Of a stretch of 50,411 bases of DNA, positions 18,767 through 28,538 are shown one piece after another. Position 1 is the stretch's first letter; each line of letters opens with the position of its first letter. Origin of the DNA: an uncultured Pelagibacteraceae bacterium (lineage in GTDB: Bacteria > Pseudomonadota > Alphaproteobacteria > Pelagibacterales > Pelagibacteraceae). The position numbers and the translations under genes are program-made. The notes below the pieces were generated by a model. The model had not been told where the DNA came from. It did no database searches and saw only the letters and a list, made by a program, of their open reading frames with translations. The stretch lies in NCBI GenBank assembly GCA_902582765.1, contig CACHTK010000005.1, positions 1 to 50,411 on the forward strand, read 5' to 3'.

Positions 18767-20146
18767 TTAATTTAAATCGAAGATTTTACCAGGATTCATT
18801 ATATTATTTACATCTATTGATCGTTTAATAGATTTCATGACAGGCACGTTATCTGGATGTTCTCTAAGTAAGTAATGTTTTTTTTGAAGACCTATACCAT
18901 GTTCTCCAGTTATAGTTCCTTCAAGTTCAAGTGCTTTATTGATCAAATCATCACTATATTGTCTTATTCTTTTTTGTTTATCTTCATCATCTGGATCATA
19001 AAGAACTATAGAATGAAAATTTCCGTCACCAACATGACCTACCATCGGAGCAGTTAGGCCCAGCTTTTGAACTTCTTTTTCTGCCCATGAAATACACTCA
19101 ACTAATCTTGAAATTGGTACACATACATCTGTAGAATAAACTTTCATATCATTTCCCAAAGCTTTAACCGAATAGTAAACATCATGTCTTGCTTTCCATA
19201 ATTTTTTTTGCTCTTCAGGAGATGACGCCCATTGAAAATCACTTCCACCATTACTTTTTGAAATTTCTTCTACAATTCCAATATTTTCATTATTTGATGC
19301 TTCACTACCATGAAATTCAAAAAATAGAGTAGGTGACGCTTTTATATTGTCTAATTTAGAATACTTAATACTAATTTCCATTTGATCTTTATTAAGCATT
19401 TCAATTCTTGCAATTGGAACACCATATTGAATGACTTCTTGAGAAGCTTTTACTGCTGAGTCTAAATCTGGAAAATAACAAACCGCACTCATTATGCTTT
19501 CAGGTATTGGTGACAATCTTAATTGTACTTCGGTAATTATCCCAAGCGTTCCCTCTGAACCTATGAATAAATTTGTCAGATTATATCCAGCAGAAGTTTT
19601 TTTTGTTCTAGCTCCTGTTTTAATAATATCTCCATTTGGAAGAACAACTGTTAGACCTGAAATTACAGTTCTCATAGTTCCATATTTCACAGCCATAGTT
19701 CCTGAAGCTGATGTTGCTGCCATTCCACCAAGAGCAGCATCGGCACCTGGATCAATTGGAAAGAAAACTCCGTCTTCTCTTAAGTATTCATTTAATTGTT
19801 TTCTTGTTACATTTGCTTGAACCCTACAATCAAAGTCTTCAGCATTTACACTTAAAACCTTATTCATTTTTTCTAAAGAAATTGTTATTCCGTTTTGATT
19901 TCCAACAACATGACCTTCTAAAGAAGTTCCAGTACCAAAAGGAACAACTGGTATTTTGTGTTCGTTACATAATTTTAATAATTGTGAAACTTCCTCATTT
20001 GTTTCGGGAAATACTACAGCTTTTGAAAGAATTGGATCATACGTGTCTTCACCTCTTGCATAATTTGCTCGCGTGGACTCTGATGTTGAAAATCTTCCGT
20101 TAAAGATTTTTTTCAATTCTGTTTGTACAATCTCATTCATAAGCAA
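18767..20146 (-). CDS. FAD-binding oxidoreductase (D-lactate dehydrogenase / GlcD family)
   Basis: VPFGTGTSLEGHVVG; GADAALGGMAATSASGT; AGYNLTNLFIGSEGTLGIITE; MVGHVGDGNFHSIV; TGEHGIGLQKKHYL. Confidence 0.9.
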   Translation of the reverse strand: MLMNEIVQTELKKIFNGRFSTSESTRANYARGEDTYDPILSKAVVFPETNEEVSQLLKLCNEHKIPVVPFGTGTSLEGHVVGNQNGITISLEKMNKVLSVNAEDFDCRVQANVTRKQLNEYLREDGVFFPIDPGADAALGGMAATSASGTMAVKYGTMRTVISGLTVVLPNGDIIKTGARTKKTSAGYNLTNLFIGSEGTLGIITEVQLRLSPIPESIMSAVCYFPDLDSAVKASQEVIQYGVPIARIEMLNKDQMEISIKYSKLDNIKASPTLFFEFHGSEASNNENIGIVEEISKSNGGSDFQWASSPEEQKKLWKARHDVYYSVKALGNDMKVYSTDVCVPISRLVECISWAEKEVQKLGLTAPMVGHVGDGNFHSIVLYDPDDEDKQKRIRQYSDDLINKALELEGTITGEHGIGLQKKHYLLREHPDNVPVMKSIKRSIDVNNIMNPGKIFDLN

Positions 20147-20177
20147 ATATTACAAAAAAATCTTTTAAAAATACAGC

Positions 20178-21344
20178 CTATTTAGAAAGCATCTTGCCTA
20201 TGTTTTCTAAGGCCTGCTGTATGTTATCTCTAGATGCGGCAAAACTAAATCTTACGTAGTCTTGGCAAGTTTGTCCAAATGCTGTTCCGGGAACTATTGC
20301 AACACCAGCTTCATGCATTGCTTTTTTACAAAATTCTGCGCCAGTCATTCCAGTACCTTTTACATTTGGAAATGCATAAAAAGCTCCACCTGGGAGACTA
20401 CATTCTATTCCTGGTAAATCATTTAGACCTTTATGAATTAAATTTCTTCTTAAAGTAAACTTATCTAACATATCTTTAATTGAATCATCTGGTCCATCCA
20501 ATGCAGCTATACCAGCAAATTGTGCTGCTGCGTTTACACAAGATACACTGTTGATTAATAATTTATTCACATGTTCAACTAGTTCTTTCGGCCAAAAACT
20601 CCAACCTAATCTCCATCCAGTCATTGAATATGCTTTACTCCAACCTTCTAATACAATTAACCTATCTCTTAAATTTTCATAATGAAAAAACGATGGCATT
20701 TCTTTGTAGTCAAAAATTTGTCTACTATAGATTTCATCGCTTAAGATAGTAACATGTGGATGTTTTTCTAATTCTTTAGCAAAATAATCTATGACTGGTT
20801 TTTCAACAAAACTTCCTGTTGGGTTATTTGGGTTAATTAAAATTAACAATCTAGTTTTATCAGTAATTAAAGATAATATTTTGTCTGGATCAAATTTAAG
20901 ATCTTTGTCTTCAGTAAGATCATAAGGCACCGGTGTTGAACCAGTATAATTTATCATTGACTCATAAATCGGGAAAGCAGGTGTAGGATGAATTATTTCT
21001 GCTCCTGGTTCACCAAAACATTGAATAGCATAACTCATTGTGGGCTTTCCACCTGGCATGATTAAAATTCTTTCAGCATCAATATCTGCATTGTAACGTT
21101 TTTTAATCCATCTTGTAACAGCTTCTCTACATTCTGGAATTCCGTTCGACATTACATATCCATGATGACCATCGTCTAAAGCTTTTTTTGCAGCTTCAAC
21201 TACATGTTTTGGTGTTTTAAAATCTGGTTGACCTAATCCCAAATGTATCATTGGGTGACCCTTTGCTTCTAATGCTTTAGCCTCAGCTAATACGCTGAAT
21301 GCAGACTCTGTTCCTAAGTTTTCTAAATTTTTTGCCAGTATCAT
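20178..21344 (-). CDS. Pyridoxal-phosphate-dependent aminotransferase class I/II
   Basis: LILINPNNPTGSF; SKAYSMTGWRLGWSFWP; VRFSFAASRDNIQQAL. Confidence 0.9.
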   Translation of the reverse strand: MILAKNLENLGTESAFSVLAEAKALEAKGHPMIHLGLGQPDFKTPKHVVEAAKKALDDGHHGYVMSNGIPECREAVTRWIKKRYNADIDAERILIMPGGKPTMSYAIQCFGEPGAEIIHPTPAFPIYESMINYTGSTPVPYDLTEDKDLKFDPDKILSLITDKTRLLILINPNNPTGSFVEKPVIDYFAKELEKHPHVTILSDEIYSRQIFDYKEMPSFFHYENLRDRLIVLEGWSKAYSMTGWRLGWSFWPKELVEHVNKLLINSVSCVNAAAQFAGIAALDGPDDSIKDMLDKFTLRRNLIHKGLNDLPGIECSLPGGAFYAFPNVKGTGMTGAEFCKKAMHEAGVAIVPGTAFGQTCQDYVRFSFAASRDNIQQALENIGKMLSK

Positions 21345-21409
21345 AATTTTATTTTTTAAAGTGAGAAAACTAACTGAAAAGGTTAACTATGTCTATTAAT
21401 TAAAATTTT

Positions 21410-22562
21410 TTATCTTCTATAAATAATTTTGGACTCATCTAAGTCTCTTATACTTTTGCATCCCATCAATATCATGTTACGTCTTATTTCATCATGCATA
21501 TTTTGCAATAATCTTTCTACTCCTTGTTGGCCTCCAGCCCCTAAACTAAACAAAAAAGCTTTACCAAAACTACAAGCTGTCGCACCTGCTGCTAAAGCTT
21601 TAAGAACATGTGTTCCTCTTCGAACTCCACCATCTAAAATTACCTCTAATTTATCTCCTACAGCATCTCTAATAGCTTTTACTTGATCAAATGGAGATCT
21701 AGACCCATCAAGTTGTCTTCCACCATGGTTTGATATCATTATGGCTGTACATCCTATGTCTATTGCTCTTTTAGCGTCATCAACTGACATAACTCCTTTT
21801 AGTGCAATTGGACCATCCCATTTTTTTTATACAATACTCTGCATCTTTCCAATTCATTGCAGGATCATATTGTTCATTTATGTATCCCATAACAGATTGA
21901 GCAATATTAGTACCTTTATCAACTTTATCTTTAAGATTTGCTAATTCAAATTTCTTATGTGTAAAATAGTTAAAGACCCACTGAGGTCTCATAGCAAAAC
22001 TCAGTAGACTATCTAAAGTAAACTTTGGTGGTGTTGTAAAACCTGTTCTATGATCTCTTTCTCTGTTTCCGGCAACAATGGTATCGACTGTAATACACAT
22101 TCCATTGAAGTTTGCTCTTTTACATCTATCAATTAAATCATTAGTTATAGATTGATCCTTATGAATATATAACTGGAAAATTTTTGGTCCACTTGAAAGA
22201 TTTGCAATTTCTTCAATTGAAAAAGATGCCATAGTAGACATACTGTATATAGTACCAAATTTTTCAGCAGCACGAGCAGAAGCTTTATCTCCATCTGGGT
22301 GATATAAACTTTGCATAGCGGTAGGAGATAAAAAAATTGGCATATCCATCTTTGTTCCAAAAACTTCTGTCTTTAAATCAGGTTCACCAACACTATTTAA
22401 AATATTTGGAATTAGATCACAGTCATTAAATGAATCTGTGTTCCTATTCATTGTAACTTCATCGTCTGCTCCTCCGTCTATATAATGAAAAATAGGTGCA
22501 GGGAGTTTTTTTTTTGCTAACTTTCTAAAGTCATCAAAGTTATAGCAATTGCTTAAACTCAT
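21410..22562 (-). pseudogene. lldD: FMN-dependent alpha-hydroxy-acid oxidase (LldD family), split by a frameshift at an 8-nt poly-A (plus-strand T 21821-21828)
   Basis: ORFs 21780..22562 and 21410..21790 are N- and C-terminal parts of one protein. Removing one A gives CIKKWDGPIALKGVMSVDDAKRAIDIGC, colinear with the intact neighbour LCSQWGGHFALKGIMSVEDAKKAVDIGC. May be a sequencing error rather than a true pseudogene. Confidence 0.85.
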
Positions 22563-23713
22563 TATCCTCTGAATCTTAAATTACTTCTGTTTAGGTCACT
22601 GATTTTTGTGCAACCCATTAGTTTCATATCTCGTTGCAGCTCAGTTTTATATTGATTTAGTGCTCTTTCCACTCCAGCTTGACCTGCTGCTGCTAAAGCA
22701 TATAGATAAAGTCTTCCACCTGAACAAGCTTTAGCACCTAAGGATAATGCTTTTAGCATATGAGTTCCTCTGTGGATTCCGCCTTCACATATAACATCAA
22801 GCTTGTCACCAACAGCGTCAACAATTTCTGCGAGTTGATCAAAAGGAGATCTAGACCCATCAAGTTGTCTTCCTCCATGATTTGAAACCATAATTCCAGT
22901 ACAACCAATATCTACAGCTTTTTTTGCATCTTCAACGCTCATAATACCTTTAAGAGCAAAATGGCCACCCCATTGAGAACAAAGTTTTTCAGCATCTTTC
23001 CAATTCATAGATTGGTCTAACATAGTAGAAAAATAACTCCCAATTGAAGAGTTAGTGCTTGTACCTTCTTTTACAAAATCTTGAAGGTGTGGTAATTCAA
23101 ATTTACCTTTAGTCAGATAGTTTATCCCCCACATAGGCTTAGTGGCAAAACTAAACAAACTTGATAAAGTCAATTTGGGTGGAGAAGTAAAACCAGTTCT
23201 TAAATCTCTCTCTCTGTTTCCACCTGTAATAGTATCTACCGTTAAAGCCATTACATCGAATTTTGCTGCTTTAGCTCTCTCTAAACAAGAGTCATTCAAG
23301 CCTCTATCTTTGTGAAAATAAAATTGAAACATCTTAGGAGTATCAATCATAGCAGAAATTTCTTCTACACTGACTGTAGCCAAAGCTGAAACACCAAACA
23401 TTGTATTAAATTTTTTTGCTGCCTTTCCAACTGCTCTTTCTCCATCATAATGAAAAAGTCTTTGTAATGCAGTTGGTGCTAGGTAAAATGGTAAATCCAA
23501 TTTTTTTCCAAATATTGTTGTTGAAAGATCAACATTTTCAACTCCTCTTAAAACATTTGGAACTAAATCAACATCATCAAAAGCACTAGTATTTCTAGCA
23601 TACGTTATCTCGTCATCAGCTGCACCATCAATGTAGTGAAAAATTGGAGAAGGTAATTTTTTTTTAGCTAATTTTCGAAAATCACCAAAATTGTGACAGT
23701 CTTTTAAATTCAT
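22562..23713 (-). CDS. lldD: FMN-dependent alpha-hydroxy-acid oxidase (LldD family), intact tandem paralogue
   Basis: SNHGGRQLDGSRSPFDQL; GNRERDLRTGFTSPPKL; GGIHRGTHMLKALSLGAKAC. Confidence 0.9.
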   Translation of the reverse strand: MNLKDCHNFGDFRKLAKKKLPSPIFHYIDGAADDEITYARNTSAFDDVDLVPNVLRGVENVDLSTTIFGKKLDLPFYLAPTALQRLFHYDGERAVGKAAKKFNTMFGVSALATVSVEEISAMIDTPKMFQFYFHKDRGLNDSCLERAKAAKFDVMALTVDTITGGNRERDLRTGFTSPPKLTLSSLFSFATKPMWGINYLTKGKFELPHLQDFVKEGTSTNSSIGSYFSTMLDQSMNWKDAEKLCSQWGGHFALKGIMSVEDAKKAVDIGCTGIMVSNHGGRQLDGSRSPFDQLAEIVDAVGDKLDVICEGGIHRGTHMLKALSLGAKACSGGRLYLYALAAAGQAGVERALNQYKTELQRDMKLMGCTKISDLNRSNLRFRG

Positions 23714-23722
23714 AACCTTAAT

Positions 23723-24223
23723 TTAAAATTTTTTTATATAATTAAACATATAACTATTTGCCCCAGGATTTTTATCCCCAAGGCTCGCGTTTGATATATG
23801 GTTATATGATAGTGCTATTTCACTATTTGATGAAAATTCATAAGAAATTTGTATTTCTGTTTTAAACTCAATCACATGTCCTAAATCCTTACCATCGCCT
23901 TTAGAATATAGACCAGGAGTAAAGCTAGGAGTAAACTTCAAAGGACCCTCATTGTAAATTTGAAAACCTGTATAAATATATGCCGCGTTATCTGCTGTCA
24001 CCATTAGACCTGTTACTGGTTGAAGAATTCCTAAAAAGCTCTCTTTATCTTTTCCAGTATTAATATGCTGTATACCAAATAAAGTAGACTTTTTTCCCTC
24101 ATCACTAAAATCAAACGTTCCAGTATAAAAACTCCAATTTTCTTTAGAACTATGTCCATCTGCTTTTGCTAAATTAAAACCCAGCAAAAAATAGATTAAC
24201 AATAATTTTAAAATGGTTTGCAT
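23723..24223 (-). CDS. PagL-like lipid A 3-O-deacylase (outer-membrane beta-barrel)
   Basis: Signal peptide MQTILKLLLIYFLLGFNLAKADG; C-terminal SYNHISNASLGDKNPGANSYMFNYIKKF carries the PagL-type HxSN and NPGAN motifs. Confidence 0.72.
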   Translation of the reverse strand: MQTILKLLLIYFLLGFNLAKADGHSSKENWSFYTGTFDFSDEGKKSTLFGIQHINTGKDKESFLGILQPVTGLMVTADNAAYIYTGFQIYNEGPLKFTPSFTPGLYSKGDGKDLGHVIEFKTEIQISYEFSSNSEIALSYNHISNASLGDKNPGANSYMFNYIKKF

Positions 24224-24235
24224 AAAAATTTGTAC

Positions 24236-24598
24236 CTACTTTATAGATACTTTTCTAAGAATTAAAATACCGCCAAAAACAAATAAAATCAAAGGTAATA
24301 CCCAAAGTAAAACTGTGTTTTTGTTAATTTCTGGATCATAAACTATCCACTCTCCATATTTGCTCTTAAGAAAATCATAAATCTGTTCATCATTTTTACC
24401 TTCATCGATTTTATTTTGAATTAAAATTTTCATACTTAAAGCAAAATCAGATTGAGAGTCATAAACTGATTGTCCTTGACAAATTAAACATCTCAAATTT
24501 TTTGAAATTTGATCAACCTTTTCAGAATTAGCTGCATATGATAGATTAAAAGAACCTATTAAGTAAAATATTGTAAGTACTAAAATTTTAATTTTCAT
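24236..24598 (-). CDS. ccmH: Cytochrome c-type biogenesis protein CcmH
   Basis: NLRCLICQGQSVYDSQSDFA (LRCxxCQ motif); KSKYGEWIVYDP; C-terminal TM. Confidence 0.92.
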   Translation of the reverse strand: MKIKILVLTIFYLIGSFNLSYAANSEKVDQISKNLRCLICQGQSVYDSQSDFALSMKILIQNKIDEGKNDEQIYDFLKSKYGEWIVYDPEINKNTVLLWVLPLILFVFGGILILRKVSIK

Positions 24599-25121
24599 TT
24601 TTGATTATCATTTTAAGTTCAGCAAGTTTTTTATCATCAAGTGGACCAATATATTTTTTTAAAATAGTTTTAGAATTGTTATTTATGAGAATTGTTTCAG
24701 GTACTCCATATGCACCTAGCTCAATTGAATTAACTCCTGAAGGGTCAACTACAATTTTAGAATAAGGATTACCCAATTCTTTAATAAATTTTTTTGCATT
24801 TACCTCACTGTCTTTATAGTTAATTCCAATAATATTTAATTTACCTAACGAATTTAAATTTAATAAATAAGGATGCTCATCTCGACATGGTAGACACCAT
24901 GAAGCCCATATATTTATTAATGAAAAATCTTTATCATTTATCAATTCGTATAATGTTGTCTCCTCATTAGAATAAAGAAACTTAGCTTTAAAGTTAAAAT
25001 CAATATTACTTGAGTTTAAATTGGGGGAATAATTATTTGTTTTATTAAGGCCTTTAAGAAGAATAAAAAAACTTACAATAACTAAAAAAACTACTGCTAT
25101 TAGCTTAATATTTTTAACCAT
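24588..25121 (-). CDS. ccmG: Thiol:disulfide interchange protein CcmG/DsbE
   Basis: SLINIWASWCLPCRDEHPYLLNL thioredoxin active site; GAYGVPETILI. Confidence 0.9.
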   Translation of the reverse strand: MVKNIKLIAVVFLVIVSFFILLKGLNKTNNYSPNLNSSNIDFNFKAKFLYSNEETTLYELINDKDFSLINIWASWCLPCRDEHPYLLNLNSLGKLNIIGINYKDSEVNAKKFIKELGNPYSKIVVDPSGVNSIELGAYGVPETILINNNSKTILKKYIGPLDDKKLAELKMIIKNEN

Positions 25122-26985
25122 TTTTTTTTACAATGCTTAATATCCCTCCAAAGGAGATTAATATTATTGATATCCAAATCCATATCATAAACGGTTTTAT
25201 TTGATACCTGACATTATAAAATCCATCATTTTTTAATATATTAAACACCAAAAAATTATCAGAATATAATGTCGATTTTATATCGGCCTCACTAGTTATA
25301 GTTTGTGGCTGATCATAAACTCTTACTTCTGGTTTCAGATTGATCGAATTATTTTTGTCTGAAATTTTAAAATTTGCCTCTAAAGACTGGTAATTTTTAC
25401 TTTCATTTACTTTAAGACTTTCAAATTTAATTGTTTTATTTAAAAATTTTCTTTCATCTCCAACTTTCATATTTGATGAGTACTCTTTTGCAAGAACACC
25501 ATTGACTAAAACACTTAAAATAAACAAACTAAAACCGAAATGAGATATTTTTTGAGATAAATTTGTTTTTTTTACTGAAAAATCTTTAATAGTAATTAAG
25601 AAAAGAAAAATACTTGCAATAAAAAGTGGGAGTGAAAATAGATATGAAATTCCAACTCTTTTTAAAAAAATAAAAGAAATAATTATTGATAAAATAAAAA
25701 ATAAAAGCTGCTGTAGATTAATTTTATTTATTTTATCTTTAATCCAATTTAAATTTGGTCCAATTGCCATAAAAATTAAAAAAGGAATCAAAAAAGGTAC
25801 AATTAATTTATGATAAAAAGGGGGACCAACTGAAATTTTATCATTATTTACTACTTCTAGAAATATTGGATAAACCGTGCCAATTAAGACAACTGATAAA
25901 AAAAACATCATAAACAAGTTATTAACTAGAACAGCTGTTTCTTTACTAACAATATAAGTTTTTGTGAAATTGTTTTTGATTTTGTTTTGATAAAAAAAAT
26001 AAATAAAAATAGACAACGTAATTAATATAAATAAAAAACAAAGAATAAAAACTCCCCTTGATGGATCATTTGCAAAAGTATGGATTGAATTTAAAATACC
26101 AGATCTAACTAAAAATGTTCCACTCATACTTAATGAAAAAGTTGTAATTGATAAAATTACTGCCCAGGAATGAAACATTTCTCTTTTTTCCAAAATTAAA
26201 ATAGTGTGAAATAAAGCCGTTAAACAAAACCATGGCATAAGGGATACATTTTCAACTGGATCCCAAAACCAAAAACCTCCCCATCCTAGTTCATAATAAG
26301 CCCATATAGATCCTAATAAAATTCCAATAGATAAAAAAATCCATGAAACCAGTACCCAATTCTTTATATGCTTGGCCCAGGTTTTATTTACAGAACCTGA
26401 TATTAAAGCTGCGAGTGAAGAAGAAAAAATAATAGATGTTCCAACATACCCTAAATATAATATTGGTGGATGAATTGCTAATGCTGGGTCTTGAAGTATT
26501 GGATTTAAACCAGTTCCCTCGTTTGGAATTGGGAATAAACCCATAAAGGGATTTGAGGTAAAAAGAATAAATAATAAAAATCCTGCAATTATTATTTCCT
26601 GAAAAAATAAAGTAAGAATCCTATATTTATTTGAAAGATTTTTTGAGGTAATTGTAAAAATTAATAAAAAAATTGATAATACTAATAACCAAAGAAGTAA
26701 ACTTCCCTCATGGTTGCCCCATGTTCCTGAGATTTTATAGAATAAAGGTTTAGAGGTATGAGAATTAGTATAGACTGTCTCATTACTAAAATCTGAGATT
26801 ATAAAGGCTATTATAAGAGCAATGAAACTTATTATAATCATTAATGATTGAATAGAAATTAGTGAAAAAATTCTTCCACTGACATTTATATTATTTCTAT
26901 TTAATAATATTGGAGATTGAATGATTATTAAAATAGATGACAGTAAAGCAATATAAAGTGAATAATTTCCAATTTGGTTTAGCAT
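25114..26985 (-). CDS. ccmF: Heme lyase CcmF
   Basis: SGTWGNHEGSLLLWLLVLS; GWGGFWFWDPVENVSLMPWF (WWD motif); 623 aa, many TM segments. Confidence 0.94.
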   Translation of the reverse strand: MLNQIGNYSLYIALLSSILIIIQSPILLNRNNINVSGRIFSLISIQSLMIIISFIALIIAFIISDFSNETVYTNSHTSKPLFYKISGTWGNHEGSLLLWLLVLSIFLLIFTITSKNLSNKYRILTLFFQEIIIAGFLLFILFTSNPFMGLFPIPNEGTGLNPILQDPALAIHPPILYLGYVGTSIIFSSSLAALISGSVNKTWAKHIKNWVLVSWIFLSIGILLGSIWAYYELGWGGFWFWDPVENVSLMPWFCLTALFHTILILEKREMFHSWAVILSITTFSLSMSGTFLVRSGILNSIHTFANDPSRGVFILCFLFILITLSIFIYFFYQNKIKNNFTKTYIVSKETAVLVNNLFMMFFLSVVLIGTVYPIFLEVVNNDKISVGPPFYHKLIVPFLIPFLIFMAIGPNLNWIKDKINKINLQQLLFFILSIIISFIFLKRVGISYLFSLPLFIASIFLFLITIKDFSVKKTNLSQKISHFGFSLFILSVLVNGVLAKEYSSNMKVGDERKFLNKTIKFESLKVNESKNYQSLEANFKISDKNNSINLKPEVRVYDQPQTITSEADIKSTLYSDNFLVFNILKNDGFYNVRYQIKPFMIWIWISIILISFGGILSIVKKNG

Positions 26986-27407
26986 TAATTACTCTCTTTT
27001 AATGCCTCTTTCACCTCAGGTGGCATATAATTTTCATCATGTTTTGCTAATATTTTTACCGCAGTTAAAAAATTACGATCTTTTAAAAAACCTTCAGCCA
27101 CAACTCCTTTTCCTTCTTCAAATAAATTTGGAACGGAACCACTATAATTAACGATTAATTCATTTTTAAAGTCAGTTATAACAAAGCTAACTTCAGACTG
27201 ATTAACATTAATTGATTTTTCTTTAACCATTCCTCCAACTCTTATTTTTTTTGATGTCAACTCTGTTAAATTTTTTATTTCTGTAGGTGATTTAAAATAA
27301 ACAACGTTTTCCTCAAGTGATTTAAAAACTAAAAATACAATTAAGATTAATGAAAAGAATATAGATAATATAAAGATGGCTCTTAATTTAACTTTTTTAC
27401 CATACAT
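26985..27407 (-). CDS. ccmE: Cytochrome c maturation protein CcmE
   Basis: [47 protein letters not shown] (heme-binding His). Confidence 0.93.
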   Translation of the reverse strand: MYGKKVKLRAIFILSIFFSLILIVFLVFKSLEENVVYFKSPTEIKNLTELTSKKIRVGGMVKEKSINVNQSEVSFVITDFKNELIVNYSGSVPNLFEEGKGVVAEGFLKDRNFLTAVKILAKHDENYMPPEVKEALKESN

Positions 27408-27418
27408 GAAAATAAAAA

Positions 27419-27652
27419 TTAAATTTTAGATGCAGATGAAGTAGCTAGTATTTCTTTATATGTCTCTTGTTTTTTTGCTATTTCAATTTTATCAGTATCT
27501 AAATTTTCAAAACGAGCCTTGAATTTCTTTTGCTCTTTAACAAGTTGAAGTTTGATTACTGAATATAAAATACAGAAACAAGAAAGAGTAAATGCAAAAG
27601 AAGACCATACATAGAGACCATATCCATTCATGTATAAAACTTCGTTAATCAT
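27419..27652 (-). CDS. ccmD: Heme exporter protein CcmD (true start may be the internal Met at about 27631)
   Basis: [23 protein letters not shown]; position between ccmC and ccmE. Confidence 0.8.
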   Translation of the reverse strand: MINEVLYMNGYGLYVWSSFAFTLSCFCILYSVIKLQLVKEQKKFKARFENLDTDKIEIAKKQETYKEILATSSASKI

Positions 27653-28356
27653 AATCTATCTAATCCTTTATTTTTTATTTTTATCAGTTCTGTATTATAT
27701 TTCATCAAAAATATCAAAAGCGAAAAAAGTGCAAATGCCGCAGTCATTATACCTAAAGGTAACAGCATGGAAGCATGAATGGAAGTTTCTGTAAAAATAT
27801 TTACTGAAGAAGGTTGGTGCAATGTTGACCACCATTCAACAGAAAATTTGATTATTGGGACATTTATTAAACCAATTATTGCTATGTACGAACTAATCTT
27901 TACAGCTTTTTCCTCATTGTCAGTTACCCTCCAACTTAGAAGAAACATTAAATAGAAAAAAGCAAGTAATAACATTGATGTTATTCTTGCATCCCATGCC
28001 CACCAGGTTCCCCAAGTAGGTTTACCCCAAATGGATCCAGTAACCAAAGCAATAATATTAAAGACAAAACCAGATGGTGCTAAGCTTTTTGTAATTAAAG
28101 AAAGATTCTTATTTTTAAAAACTAAAATACCAAATGACAAAACAGCAATTAAAGAAAAAATTCCAAGAGAAATCCAAGCTGCTGGGACATGCACATACAT
28201 AATTCTCACAGAGTCGCTTTGTTTATAGTCTTCAGGAGAAAGTATTAATGCCTCAACAAGGCCAATGGTTATAATTACTAAAAAAATAATAAATACAAAC
28301 TTTTGTGTTTTATTTATTATTTTTAATAAGTTGTTTGGTTTTAAATACTTAAACAT
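27649..28356 (-). CDS. ccmC: Heme exporter protein CcmC
   Basis: RIMYVHVPAAWISLGIF; GSIWGKPTWGTWWAWDARITSMLLLAFFYL. Confidence 0.94.
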   Translation of the reverse strand: MFKYLKPNNLLKIINKTQKFVFIIFLVIITIGLVEALILSPEDYKQSDSVRIMYVHVPAAWISLGIFSLIAVLSFGILVFKNKNLSLITKSLAPSGFVFNIIALVTGSIWGKPTWGTWWAWDARITSMLLLAFFYLMFLLSWRVTDNEEKAVKISSYIAIIGLINVPIIKFSVEWWSTLHQPSSVNIFTETSIHASMLLPLGIMTAAFALFSLLIFLMKYNTELIKIKNKGLDRL

Positions 28357-28412
28357 TTTCTGTTATCTATAACACAAATTTAAATTATGAAAATTTTTCT
28401 AGTGGGTTATTC

Positions 28413-28466
28413 TGACCAAGAACACAGAGGGAGATAAAATAAATGGGATTAAAGCATCCTTGGTCA
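28413..28466. other. Inverted repeat in an unusually long intergenic region (possible structured RNA or regulatory element)
   Basis: tgaccaag (28413-28420) and cttggtca (28459-28466), 8-bp perfect arms around about 38 nt; no family recognised. Confidence 0.3.
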
Positions 28467-28538
28467 AAATATAATTTATTTTAGACATAATCTATGACGA
28501 AGGTTTGCACGAAATGTGTTTAAATAATGTAAATTTGC

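Noticed and set aside
19494-20103. 108- and 130-aa overlapping ORFs antisense to the FAD oxidoreductase
   Set aside because: Two different frames open on the same antisense stretch, with Leu/His-rich low-complexity products; the sense gene is clear.
28031-28228. ORF antisense to ccmC
   Set aside because: Overlaps the well-conserved ccmC gene on the opposite strand; no supporting signal.
28413-28466. Idea that the ccmC-hspQ inverted repeat is 6S RNA, SRP RNA or a known riboswitch
   Set aside because: No diagnostic consensus segments of those families could be identified by eye; kept only as an unassigned structured-element candidate.
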